Origin: Rhizobium sp. 16-488-2b
GTDB taxonomy: Bacteria > Pseudomonadota > Alphaproteobacteria > Rhizobiales > Rhizobiaceae
Direction: 5' to 3'
NCBI RefSeq assembly: GCF_017741815.1
Contig: NZ_JAGHMF010000011.1
Coordinates: forward strand, 18,812 to 82,811
DNA: 64,000 bases
This document shows positions 9,956 through 18,805 of this stretch, one piece after another. Position numbers and translations under genes: made by a program. Position 1 is the first letter of the stretch, and each line of letters starts with the position of its first letter. The notes under the pieces are model-generated. The model was not told where the DNA came from, did not search any database, and saw nothing but the letters and a program-made list of their open reading frames with translations.

Positions 9956-11056
9956 TTACTTCAGCGCAGCCTTCGCTGCCTTCTGACGCTTGAATGATGC
10001 CAAAATGCTGTCTTCGGTCAAGCCGTCATTGCGAACCATGACCGCGTCGAAGGCGAGATCGACCGTCACAGTCTTCACGCCTTCTTCCTGGTAGCCCATG
10101 GCCATCGATCCCTGCTGCCAGCCATAGGGGCGCTCGTAGGGATAGGGTCCGATCTCGGGCAACACGACCATCTCGCCGAACGAAGCCGGAGCGGCATTGT
10201 CGAAGGACGGCGCACGCAGCGGCGTCGGGACCGGAGCGGCATTGTAAGGCGCGCTCGGGGTCGAGCCGGCGTAGGAGGTGATCGACTGCGGCACGGGAAC
10301 GCGGTCCTCAGCCGGCGGCGTGAAGCCGCCGAAGCTCTGGATCTCGTCGCGCGTGATACGCTTGCTGTTGGAGGCGACCATGACGCCAGTCGCGATCTGC
10401 CCTTCGCCCGGATAGACGCCGGGAATGCGGCTGCCCTTCGGCACGTAGGAGGCCATCAGATACGGCATGTCGTGGCCATCCATTCGAGCCTTGCCGACAT
10501 ACTGAACGCGCACATTGCCGGTGCCGCTGTGCTGGAGATCGAGCAGGTCTGCGGTCTTGTTCGACAGGTCGATGATGCGACCTTCGTGATAAGGGCCGCG
10601 GTCGTTGACGCGCACGATGATGGAGGAGCCGTTTTCGACGTTGGTGACGCGCGCATAGCTCGGCAGCGGGAATGTCGGATGCGCGGCGGAAATGTGCATC
10701 TGGTCGTAGACTTCGCCATTGGCTGTCAGGCGACCATGAAAAGCCGAGCCGTACCAGGAGGCGATACCGACCTTATTGTAGGAGAAATCCTCTTTCGGGA
10801 AATAGGTCTTCCCCTTGACCACATAGGGATTGCCGACGATGTAGCGACCGCCGCCCTTCGGGATATTGTTGCCGGTGGCGACACGCGGGCTCGCCTTGAC
10901 GCCATATTCCGACTCGGCAAAATACTCCTTGCCGTGCGTGCGCTTGGCCGTCGTCGTGGGTGCCGTTCCGCAAGCGGTCACTGTCGCACAGATAAGCGAC
11001 AAACCTACCCACCGCATTGGTGTCGCAAGTGCCGCCGCCCCGAAGTCTCGTCTCAT
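9956..11056 (-). CDS. rlpA: RlpA-like septal ring lytic transglycosylase (DPBB domain)
   Basis: 366 aa. The double-psi beta-barrel core shows the hallmark GIASWYGSAFHGRLTANGE, then THPTF-like SAAHPTFPLPSYARVTN and VNDRGPYHEGRIIDLS, including the conserved Asp. A lipobox-like CATVTACGT suggests a lipoprotein; the start is 11056 (MRRDFG) or 11017 (MRWVG). The C-terminal 150 aa are Pro/Ala-rich, and no SPOR domain is recognised. RlpA cleaves denuded glycan strands at the septum. It is followed by the S11 peptidase gene, a typical cell-wall pairing. Confidence 0.88.
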   Translation of the reverse strand: MRRDFGAAALATPMRWVGLSLICATVTACGTAPTTTAKRTHGKEYFAESEYGVKASPRVATGNNIPKGGGRYIVGNPYVVKGKTYFPKEDFSYNKVGIASWYGSAFHGRLTANGEVYDQMHISAAHPTFPLPSYARVTNVENGSSIIVRVNDRGPYHEGRIIDLSNKTADLLDLQHSGTGNVRVQYVGKARMDGHDMPYLMASYVPKGSRIPGVYPGEGQIATGVMVASNSKRITRDEIQSFGGFTPPAEDRVPVPQSITSYAGSTPSAPYNAAPVPTPLRAPSFDNAAPASFGEMVVLPEIGPYPYERPYGWQQGSMAMGYQEEGVKTVTVDLAFDAVMVRNDGLTEDSILASFKRQKAAKAALK

Positions 11057-11294
11057 ATGTCCCACGCCGCTCAAGACCGTTATGGCTCAAAGTCCGCCCA
11101 TTCAGGCAAAACAAGCCGTACCGCCATCAACCTAACGAGACTTTAATCATGCGACCTTCGCGGCGAATTTGCGAAAGCTTTCGCCGAGATAGAGACAATT
11201 CTAATGAATATGGTTAATGGATCGCTAAATTAATGAAGCGATCCGGCACATTCATGACCTCTTCGGCAGCGCGGACTGGCTGCCGGCCGGGCCG

Positions 11295-11957
11295 TCAGAA
11301 GTGAAACGACACACCCAGGTTAACGGCGTTCGTGAAGATGTTGGTCTTCAGATTGTCGCCGCTGTCGATCGGCACGTTCACGCGGGAGTAATTTCCCTTG
11401 TACTCGACGAAGGTCGACCAGCGGTCGGTGATCCGGAAATCCACACCGGCCTGGGCCTGGAACGTCACGCCGCCGAACTCGTAATCGAAGGTCGTGCCTT
11501 GCGGGCGCGTCACTTCGACATGCGGGACGTTGATGCCGACGCCGGCGCCGATATATGGCGTCCAACGCTGGCCTTCGATCGGGAAGCGATAGAGCGCGTT
11601 CGCCGTCAGAAGGTTCAGGCCATCGGTGAATTCGAAATGTGACCAGCCCGATGTCGCCAGCGTCTTTTCGTCTGCATAGACCTTGGCGTGGGTATAATCG
11701 AGGGAGAAGCCGAGGTTCGGATGATTGAAGTTCTCGAGCCACCAGGTGACGCGCGCGCCGTAATAGGGTGGCGAGCCGAAGGACTTGCCTTCCCAGCCGG
11801 CATTGAAATGCGTGCCGTCGGAGACATCCACACCGCTATGCGGTGCCGTCTGGTAACCACCATAAGCGGAGAACTGCAAATCCTCGGCCTTTGCCGGAGC
11901 GTAGAGACAGGCAGCGGTAACGAGTGCGTATGTGGAGAGGCGGAATGCGCGGCGCAT
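11295..11957 (-). CDS. lpxQ: Outer-membrane beta-barrel, LpxQ-like lipid A oxidase
   Basis: 220 aa with a signal peptide (MRRAFRLSTYALVTAACLY, cleavage after AKA) and alternating aromatic strands ending in the outer-membrane C-terminal signature VNLGVSFHF. The size and an eight-stranded pattern agree with rhizobial LpxQ, which oxidises the proximal glucosamine of 1-dephosphorylated lipid A to aminogluconate. The start is chosen for the signal peptide and a GGGGA box 7-8 nt upstream. The assignment to LpxQ rests on remembered similarity (PHSGVDVSDGTHF, GVGINVPHVEV); a generic porin-like barrel is the alternative. Confidence 0.65.
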   Translation of the reverse strand: MRRAFRLSTYALVTAACLYAPAKAEDLQFSAYGGYQTAPHSGVDVSDGTHFNAGWEGKSFGSPPYYGARVTWWLENFNHPNLGFSLDYTHAKVYADEKTLATSGWSHFEFTDGLNLLTANALYRFPIEGQRWTPYIGAGVGINVPHVEVTRPQGTTFDYEFGGVTFQAQAGVDFRITDRWSTFVEYKGNYSRVNVPIDSGDNLKTNIFTNAVNLGVSFHF

Positions 11958-12101
11958 GAATGGTCCCCAGGTTGCGATGGCCGGGATATTCGCCGCCGTT
12001 TGTAACAGGGCTATTTCAGTAGCACCGCTCGTCTGATTCATTTGCTGCGTAGTGTCTGGAAGACAACAGTGCCCGCGTGGCTACGCTGCCGACGCCTCGG
12101 C

Positions 12102-13577
12102 TCAGGCTCGCGGATACCGGTCGAGGTAATCCGTCAGAATCTTGAGAAAGACGTCGATATCCTCGCTGGTCGTGCGGTGATTGACGATCGCGCAGCGCAC
12201 CACGAGCTCGTCCTGCAGCGTTGTCCAGGAGGGCACGGCCAATCCCTGCTCATGAAGATCAAGCACGAGATCGCGAATGAAGCCGTCGTCGGCACCGCGA
12301 ATGCCGAAGCAGACGATGTTGAGGCCAACCGGCGCCTTTATCTCGAAGCGAGGATCGCGCTTGAGGCTTGCGGCGAGATAGCGGGCGAGTTCGCAGGTGC
12401 GCGCGATGGCATTGCCCATCCGCTCCGTTCCGAGCGTTTCGATCGTCATCCAGGTCTTCAGCGCCCGGAAGCCTCTCGACAGATCGGGGCCCAGATCGCA
12501 AGGCCATGTCTCACCGGCTGCAAGGCCCCTGCCCGAGCGTTGCAAATACGCGGCCGGTTGGGCGAATGCGCGCTTGTGCGCGGCGCTGTCGCGAACCAGC
12601 AGGAAGCCGGCGTCATAGGGCACGTGCCCCCATTTGTGGAAGTCGAGCGCGATCGAGGCAGACCGCTCGATGCCCGAAAACAGCTGGCGCATCTCGGCCG
12701 ACAGCATGGCAAGCGCGCCGATGGCTCCATCGACGTGGAACCAGATGTTTTCCGCTTCGGCGACCTTGGATATCTCCAACAGAGGATCGATCGCACCTGT
12801 GTTCACCGTGCCTGCCGTGCCGACCACGAGGAACGGGAGCAAGCCCCGCGCGCGGTCTTGCGCGATCGCTACGGCCAGCGCCTCGACGCTCATGCGGCCT
12901 GCGTCATCGACCGCGATAGATCTCAGGTTCGCCGAGCCAATGCCGGACAGCTCCATGGCCTGCGCGATGCAGACATGCGCCTGCGAGGATGTGTAGGCGA
13001 CCAACTGTCTGTCGGCCTTGCGCAATCCGTCCCGCCGCACGCTCTGGGTCAGTGCCTCGGTGCGAGCGATAGTCAGTGCCAGGAAATTGGCCATCGACGA
13101 ACCGGTGACGAAAAGGCCGCTTGCCGATGAGGGATAGCCAAGCACTTGCGCCATCCACAGGGCGATCTGCTTCTCAACCTCGATGCCGACATGATCGCGG
13201 CCGCCGCAATTCATATTCAAGCCGGCGGCGACCATCTCCGCGACCATGCCGACGGGTGTGCCCGCGCCATGCACCCAGCCCATGAACAGCGGATGCAGAT
13301 TGCCGGTGGCGTGGGGAAAAACATGCGTGCGGATATCATCAAGCACATCGTCAAGCGCACGGGGATCATCCGGCAGCGCGCGGGCGAACCTTGACCGCGT
13401 GTCCGACGGCATCTGCTGCCAGACCGGCTTTTGCCTGACATTGGCGATATGATCGATGATGTCGTCGAGCATGCGGTGCGCTGCTTCGCGAAACGCCTGC
13501 CAGTCTGCGGGGTCGAGGCTCGTTGGTTTCTCCAGATCCGAGCCCGCCGGCGCGTCCGTCTTCGCAATCCGTGACAT
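12102..13577 (-). CDS. Group II PLP-dependent decarboxylase (aromatic/glutamate decarboxylase fold)
   Basis: 491 aa. Family hallmarks are LHPLFMGWVHGAGTP (substrate loop), GLFVTGSSMANFLAL, FHVDGAIGALA (cofactor Asp) and the Schiff-base lysine in LDFHKWGHVPYDAGF. These define group II decarboxylases acting on aromatic amino acids, 2,4-diaminobutyrate, glutamate or cysteine derivatives. Specificity cannot be read from the sequence. ATG 13577 overlaps the stop of the upstream PLP gene by one base (TGATG), so translation is coupled. It is the third gene of the ATP-grasp operon and probably makes an amine from an amino acid or a tethered intermediate. Confidence 0.88.
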   Translation of the reverse strand: MSRIAKTDAPAGSDLEKPTSLDPADWQAFREAAHRMLDDIIDHIANVRQKPVWQQMPSDTRSRFARALPDDPRALDDVLDDIRTHVFPHATGNLHPLFMGWVHGAGTPVGMVAEMVAAGLNMNCGGRDHVGIEVEKQIALWMAQVLGYPSSASGLFVTGSSMANFLALTIARTEALTQSVRRDGLRKADRQLVAYTSSQAHVCIAQAMELSGIGSANLRSIAVDDAGRMSVEALAVAIAQDRARGLLPFLVVGTAGTVNTGAIDPLLEISKVAEAENIWFHVDGAIGALAMLSAEMRQLFSGIERSASIALDFHKWGHVPYDAGFLLVRDSAAHKRAFAQPAAYLQRSGRGLAAGETWPCDLGPDLSRGFRALKTWMTIETLGTERMGNAIARTCELARYLAASLKRDPRFEIKAPVGLNIVCFGIRGADDGFIRDLVLDLHEQGLAVPSWTTLQDELVVRCAIVNHRTTSEDIDVFLKILTDYLDRYPRA

Positions 13578-15145
13578 CAGAGCCCTCGATCAGCCCGGGA
13601 GACGGCGGCCCATTTCTCGAACACGACGTCGAGATCGTCGGCGATCGGACGCATCGCCTTTTCCATGCTGTCGCCGCCGGCCAATCTATCGGACACGGCA
13701 TTGATGTCGATCGCGGAGGCCGCGACCCTGAGGATCGTGCGGGCACCGAGATTGACTGCCTGCCCTAGGTGGCAGACTGGCCCAATGTCGTTCTCGCGGA
13801 GCGCCAGATGGATCCTTTGCGCCTGCGCAAGCGACGCGAAGCCGCTGCCCTCGGCGGTCATGGTCAAGGGGAAGATGGCGCGATCGACGATGTGGTCGCC
13901 TTCGTCATCGGGATGGATCAACACACCTTCAAGAGCTTCCGCGCGGGCGCGTACGAGATCGGCGAAGGCTTGCTTGATGCGACGCTGAACGGCGGTGTCG
14001 ATTGCCGCCAAGGGATCAAGCTGCTCAAGCGCAGCGATCCACCTCAGGCCCAGCCCGAGATTGAAGTGCGACCCGAATTGCTGATCATGACCGCCGCGCA
14101 GAAGCGCCGGCCAATCATGAAGGGCCGTGTAGTCGGATAGCCCTGGCGCAAACGCGCGCTTCGTAGCGAGTTCCTCAACGAGCGCCGGCGGTATCGCGAG
14201 CGCGCCCGCGAAGGGCGGTCCGGCTAGGAACTTCGAGCCGGTGACGGCGACGAGAAAGCCGTCGGCTATATCCCTGGCGAGCGCGGCGGCGCTGCAGCGA
14301 AACTGGCAGGCATCGACGAGAACGCGAACACGTCCGGGCGCGCGCGCCGAAATATATCGCGCAGCCTGTCGCGAGACCCCGGTCAAGCCCGTCTTGGAGG
14401 TATCCAGAACATGGATGAGGACATCCCTGTCGCGCTTCAGCGCGTCCTCGGCAAGCGATATGACGTCGGCGTCGACATCGTCGGGGTTCCGCGCCTGACC
14501 CAAAGTGTTGCGGATCGCCACCGTCTGGACTTCGACGCGATCGGCGGCAATACCGGCGAGCATGTCGCCTGCGCTCACCGCGTGGCCCAGCGCCGTCACA
14601 CCCGCGAAATGGCGGCCGGCGGCAGCGCGCGGCACGCCGCTTCCGGTCTCTTCAGGCGCGATCAGGATGTTGGTGATCGGGCGTGGCGACAGCGCAAGCA
14701 TCAGGCCGAGCGCGAGAAGCTCCACATCCGTTCCGGATGCGGCAAGCATGATGCCGCTCTCGTCGCATCCGATGCTGCTGCCGATACGGCCACGGATTTC
14801 GGCGAACCATTCGTCGACGGCGATCGCAGCGGCGCCATCGACGCCGAAGAGCCGCTTCAGCTGATGGCCGGCAGCGGTGAAGCCCTGCGGCGAGACGTTG
14901 CTCGCGGTTGTGGACGCGAAGGAAATCTCGTTCCTGGCAGGCGCAGTGCGGGTTCCGTATCGATTGCGGCCGGTTGCTGCATCCGGCCAGATACGGCTGT
15001 CGCCGCCGGCCGCCAACAGAAGCGACAGCGTGTGGTCGATGCTGGCCGCGCCCAGCTTGTGCCGGTAATCAGGAACAAGTTCGGCCATCTCCCTGGCAGC
15101 GAATATGTCGTCTCCGGATCTGGTCGCCCTCGAAGCTGCGATCAC
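13577..15145 (-). CDS. PLP-dependent fold-type I enzyme of unknown specificity
   Basis: 522 aa. A GTG start at 15145 overlaps the ATP-grasp stop by 4 nt (GTGA). A fold-type I aminotransferase-like core is suggested by LAASGTDVELLALGL, VLVDACQFR (Asp for the pyridine nitrogen) and AVTGSKFLAGPPFAGAL, whose lysine is the likely Schiff-base residue. The layout resembles class-V/cysteine-desulfurase-like enzymes but is longer, and I do not recognise a named family. Possible activities include transamination, elimination or side-chain transfer. It is sandwiched between an ATP-grasp ligase and a decarboxylase with overlapping starts and stops, which implies one pathway. Confidence 0.75.
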   Translation of the reverse strand: MIAASRATRSGDDIFAAREMAELVPDYRHKLGAASIDHTLSLLLAAGGDSRIWPDAATGRNRYGTRTAPARNEISFASTTASNVSPQGFTAAGHQLKRLFGVDGAAAIAVDEWFAEIRGRIGSSIGCDESGIMLAASGTDVELLALGLMLALSPRPITNILIAPEETGSGVPRAAAGRHFAGVTALGHAVSAGDMLAGIAADRVEVQTVAIRNTLGQARNPDDVDADVISLAEDALKRDRDVLIHVLDTSKTGLTGVSRQAARYISARAPGRVRVLVDACQFRCSAAALARDIADGFLVAVTGSKFLAGPPFAGALAIPPALVEELATKRAFAPGLSDYTALHDWPALLRGGHDQQFGSHFNLGLGLRWIAALEQLDPLAAIDTAVQRRIKQAFADLVRARAEALEGVLIHPDDEGDHIVDRAIFPLTMTAEGSGFASLAQAQRIHLALRENDIGPVCHLGQAVNLGARTILRVAASAIDINAVSDRLAGGDSMEKAMRPIADDLDVVFEKWAAVSRADRGL

Positions 15146-16458
15146 AGCGCTTCCACAAGCGACACGACGCCTGCCTGATTGGAGCCGTGCGCCTGCTGGC
15201 CTCGTAGAGGTTTGCCCTCCCGCGCGCGGCTGGCCAGCGCATCTTCGAACGCTGAAAACAGCGTTGCCATTGCCTGTTTCTTGTAGGGAAAGACGGTCTC
15301 GGAATCCATCGAATGGACGATCATCGCGACGTCTGCCTCAAACAGCAGCAGGCGTCCGTCCGATAGCTCGGCGCAATCGATGGCGAAGTAATCGAGGCCG
15401 AGGCGGCGGTGCAGTGCTGCAAAGGCGTCGGCGTGGCGCACGGCGAAATCGGTCTGGAAATCCGCCATCCACGACGCCTCCTCCAGACGCCGCTCGGCAT
15501 GCTCCGCCATGCCGGCGCTGAGGTAGTGCACCATCCAGTGATCGGAGATCGCCAGATGGCTCGCATAAGGCTTGCCATCAATGACCGCGATGCGTTGCTT
15601 GCGAAACTTGCCGTCTTCGTCGCTGTAGTCGACGAAGGGAGCAATGTAGAACTCGCCTTCCGGCCGGCCGGTTAGATAGGCGGCAATCGCATCGGCAGAG
15701 CCGATCTTTTCCATTCCGTGACCGGCGTGGGTGCCGATCGGGCGAAGGATGATCGGGAAGGATGTCAGTCCGTCCATCGCCGCGATCGGGAGCAGGCCCG
15801 CTGCCAGATCGACGAGTGTCTGGCGAGCGATCCGCGTTGTCACCGGAGCGAGAATGGTGGGCTCGTTGCGGAAGGCTTCGGCCACGCCCTCACGCGACAG
15901 GTCGATGACCCGGCGCGGCGCCTTGTTCACAATCGGGCCGGTCCAGCTTGCAAGCAGATGCTCGAGGTTTTCCAGCACGGCCAGATTTTCGGGCGACTCG
16001 CCGACGGCGACGAAGGCCACATCATGCTCGGGCACATCGTTAAGGTGCGGCGTCAGCTCATCGACGTAGTGGAGAAAGATATTCGCATCTGAGCTCTCAA
16101 GCAGGAATTCGATCGGCGTGTTGGCCATGAAGTCGCCGCGGGTGGCGATCACGAGGACGCGAAGGCCAGCGCCGCTGCCGTTGCGAATATGGTAGTTGCG
16201 GCTCATCTCCAGCGCGCCCTTCTGGGTGATGGCGGCTTCTTGGCTCTTGCCGAGGGTTTGCAGGATGATCGCGAGGTCCATGAAGGCGCCCGCATCGGAG
16301 ACATCTGCGGATACCCGCGCCATCAGCGCATCCCAATAGGGCGAAATGTCCTTGCCCTCATAGACCGTGCGAACGATCGCCGCCTTGCCCGCTATCGCGT
16401 GCAGGTCTTCAAATTCGTGCATCTGGGCGGCGGCAGTTTTCACGGGCATCAACTCCAT
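15142..16458 (-). CDS. ATP-grasp ligase, RimK-like, with N-terminal TPR-like segment
   Basis: 438 aa from ATG 16458 (MELMPVKTAA); a frame to 16680 is open but atypical, and ATG 16449 is also possible. Residues about 40-90 (GAFMDLAIILQTLGKSQEA) look like a TPR helix pair. Then comes an ATP-grasp fold: pre-ATP domain (LRVLVIATRGDFMANTP), the ATP-binding RPIGTHAGHGMEKI, EFYIAPFVDY, and the metal-binding end LLLFEADVAMIVHSMD, with Asp where many members have Asn. Such enzymes join a carboxylate to an amine through an acyl-phosphate. It is the first gene of a three-gene coupled operon with two PLP enzymes. Confidence 0.8.
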   Translation of the reverse strand: MELMPVKTAAAQMHEFEDLHAIAGKAAIVRTVYEGKDISPYWDALMARVSADVSDAGAFMDLAIILQTLGKSQEAAITQKGALEMSRNYHIRNGSGAGLRVLVIATRGDFMANTPIEFLLESSDANIFLHYVDELTPHLNDVPEHDVAFVAVGESPENLAVLENLEHLLASWTGPIVNKAPRRVIDLSREGVAEAFRNEPTILAPVTTRIARQTLVDLAAGLLPIAAMDGLTSFPIILRPIGTHAGHGMEKIGSADAIAAYLTGRPEGEFYIAPFVDYSDEDGKFRKQRIAVIDGKPYASHLAISDHWMVHYLSAGMAEHAERRLEEASWMADFQTDFAVRHADAFAALHRRLGLDYFAIDCAELSDGRLLLFEADVAMIVHSMDSETVFPYKKQAMATLFSAFEDALASRAREGKPLRGQQAHGSNQAGVVSLVEAL

Positions 16459-16750
16459 TGAACCGGCCTGATCGACTGCGGCGTGACTCGCCGCGCTATC
16501 ACCGGTTTGCAAATATTCGAGCTCACTTGTGTGCCCGGTTGCTTGCGTGGGCCTTGCTGTTTTGAGCGGACCACGTCTCGGCGCCATACGCCGCGACCAC
16601 CGGTCGCTTTTGGGCGCACACGTGCCGACGCCATCACGATTGTCTTGGAAATTCAGGCTGATGTCAGGGTTGTGCAGCACTTACGGGCCGGCGGCGGGAC
16701 GAGGTTGGCCAGGCCGCCGCGATGTGCAAGCAACCTCGAGAAGTATCGGC
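16459..16750. other. Divergent intergenic region, ATP-grasp operon / eptA1
   Basis: 292 bp between the chosen divergent starts. It should hold promoters for both directions, but I see no convincing -35/-10 pair or operator. Part is open in the ATP-grasp frame (up to 16680), so the true gap may be as short as 70 bp. Confidence 0.5.
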
Positions 16751-18400
16751 ATGACAGAGAAAAGCGACGTGCGTAAATCCCTGCTGGCGCGCCCACGCAT
16801 CGGCAGCGTGACCCTGTCCGCCATCGTCGGCCTTTATCTCGTCTTGTTCACCAATTTCACTTTCTGGAAGAAGGTGCACGCCTATCTCGGCTTCGAGCCG
16901 GGTGCCGTTGTCGCGCTCTATATCGCGATCGCCATGCTGTTCATCGGCGCGATCACGCTGTTCTCCGCGAAATATGTTATCAAGCCGGTGCTGATCTTCC
17001 TGATCATCGCGGCGGCGATGGCGGCGTGGTTCACGGATTCCTTCGGTGTCATCCTCGACAGCGACATGATCCGCAACGCGATGCAGACGACGCCGGCGGA
17101 GGCGCAACATCTGATCACGCCCGGTCTACTGCTGCACTCGTTGTTGTATGGCGTTATCCCTATCGCGCTGGTCCTATGGGTGCGCGTGGTTCATCGTCCG
17201 ATCCTGCAAAAGCTCATGTGGAACAGCCTTACCGTCATAGTCTGCCTGGCGGTCTTTGCCGTTGCCGCCCTCACCTATTCGAAAACCTATACGGCGGCCA
17301 TCCGGCAGCATCGCGATATCGTGAAGAGCCTCAACCCCGTCGTTCCGGTCATCAGCACGGCGAAGTATTTCGTCCAGACGGGAGAAGAGGCCAGGCTGGT
17401 GGTCGCGCCGCTCGGACTGGATGCGAAGGTCTCGACGCCCGCGGGCACCATCGACAAGCCGCGCGTGACGATCATCGTCGCCGGCGAAACCGCGCGCGCG
17501 ATGAACTTCTCGCTCGGCGGCTATCATCGCGACACCAATCCGGAACTTGAGAATCAGGACATTATCTATTTCCCGAATGCCACGAGTTGCGGCACGGCGA
17601 CTGCAACGTCGATCCCCTGCATGTTCTCCCAGTTCACGCGGGACAACTTCGATCATGCCAAAGGCCTCGCCAACGAGGGGCTGATGGATGTGCTCGCCCA
17701 TGCCGGGATCGACACGGCATGGTTCGACAACAACACGGGCAGCAAGGGCGTCGCCGATCGGATCACCTATATCGACCTCGCAAAGTCCACAGACGCTCGC
17801 TACTGCAGCGGCGGCGAATGCCAGGATGGGATCTTTCTCGACAAGTTCGACGAATGGCTGGCCAATGTGAAGAAGGACAGCGTTCTGGTGCTTCACCAGA
17901 TGGGAAGCCACGGACCGGCCTATTACCTGCGATATCCGGCGGCGTTTCGGAAGTTCACGCCCGAATGCCAGACGGCCGAGCTCGGCAATTGCAAGGACGC
18001 CGACATCGTCAACGCCTACGACAACACCGTTCTCTATACGGATCACTTCCTGTCCGGCATCATCGACAAGCTGAAGGCCCGCAGCGACAAGATCGCGGCC
18101 GGGATGATCTACATGTCCGACCACGGCGAATCCCTCGGCGAAAACGGTCTCTACCTCCACGGGACGCCCTACATCTTCGCACCGGAGGAACAGACGCATG
18201 TGCCGTTCCTCGTGTGGCTCGACCCGGACTTCCGGAAATCGATGGGCGTGGACATGGCATGCGTGGCACGGCAGCGCGCACAGCCGACCTCTCACGACAA
18301 CCTCTTTCACAGCGTCCTCGGAATGATGAACGTCACCACAAGCGCTTATGATGCGAAACTCGACGTGTTCGCCGGCTGCATGCCTAGCAAAGGGGCTTGA
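16751..18400 (+). CDS. eptA: Phosphoethanolamine transferase EptA-type, copy 1
   Basis: 549 aa. Four to five N-terminal membrane helices (residues about 15-165) are followed by a periplasmic alkaline-phosphatase/sulfatase domain. IIVAGETARAMNFSLGGY holds the metal ligand Glu; SCGTATATSIPCMFS holds the threonine nucleophile of EptA/MCR enzymes; HQMGSHGPAYY and MSDHGESLGENGLYLHG supply the Asp/His zinc ligands. Paired cysteines fit the family's disulfides. It transfers phosphoethanolamine from phosphatidylethanolamine to lipid A or another periplasmic glycan. A second, clearly homologous copy is at 19677-21377 on the opposite strand. Confidence 0.92.
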   Translation: MTEKSDVRKSLLARPRIGSVTLSAIVGLYLVLFTNFTFWKKVHAYLGFEPGAVVALYIAIAMLFIGAITLFSAKYVIKPVLIFLIIAAAMAAWFTDSFGVILDSDMIRNAMQTTPAEAQHLITPGLLLHSLLYGVIPIALVLWVRVVHRPILQKLMWNSLTVIVCLAVFAVAALTYSKTYTAAIRQHRDIVKSLNPVVPVISTAKYFVQTGEEARLVVAPLGLDAKVSTPAGTIDKPRVTIIVAGETARAMNFSLGGYHRDTNPELENQDIIYFPNATSCGTATATSIPCMFSQFTRDNFDHAKGLANEGLMDVLAHAGIDTAWFDNNTGSKGVADRITYIDLAKSTDARYCSGGECQDGIFLDKFDEWLANVKKDSVLVLHQMGSHGPAYYLRYPAAFRKFTPECQTAELGNCKDADIVNAYDNTVLYTDHFLSGIIDKLKARSDKIAAGMIYMSDHGESLGENGLYLHGTPYIFAPEEQTHVPFLVWLDPDFRKSMGVDMACVARQRAQPTSHDNLFHSVLGMMNVTTSAYDAKLDVFAGCMPSKGA

Positions 18401-18416
18401 TCAGTCAAAGCGCTGT

Positions 18417-18785
18417 TCAGTTGGCGCGCTGCGCGCGGGTCACCGCCTGCATCCGGCGGTCGAGATCCGGCAGGCCGAACGGCTTGACCAGATAATCCGT
18501 GGCACCACAGTTGAAGCCCTCTATCTGGTCGGATACCTGATCGTGCGCTGTCAGAATGATGATCGGTACATTGTTGCTGCGGCCACGCAACTGGCGAAGC
18601 AGCGACAGGCCATTTCCATCGGGAAGGCGCAGATCGAGCAGGACGAGGCCATACTCGCCGCTGTCGGCAGCGCGCGTCGCATCCGCGAGCGTCAAGCACC
18701 ATTCGACCGAATGTCCGTGGGCGCTGACGTGGTCACAGACGGCATCGCCGAGCACCGCGTTATCTTCCACCAGCAGGACATTCAT
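18417..18785 (-). CDS. Receiver-only response regulator (PmrA/OmpR-like REC domain without DNA-binding domain)
   Basis: 122 aa. A complete receiver domain is seen: acidic pocket VLLVEDN, phospho-acceptor Asp in LVLLDLRLPDG, Thr in IIILTAHD, and Lys in DYLVKPFG. The protein stops straight after the last receiver helix (RRMQAVTRAQRAN), where OmpR-family regulators continue into a winged helix. No in-frame remnant follows, because eptA1 is encoded convergently 16 bp away. It is 20 nt downstream of the PTP-like phosphatase gene, probably in one operon. It could signal by protein-protein contact or be a truncated PmrA-like regulator. Confidence 0.85.
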   Translation of the reverse strand: MNVLLVEDNAVLGDAVCDHVSAHGHSVEWCLTLADATRAADSGEYGLVLLDLRLPDGNGLSLLRQLRGRSNNVPIIILTAHDQVSDQIEGFNCGATDYLVKPFGLPDLDRRMQAVTRAQRAN

Positions 18786-18805
18786 AGCTGCTTGCCCTTC
18801 GACGC

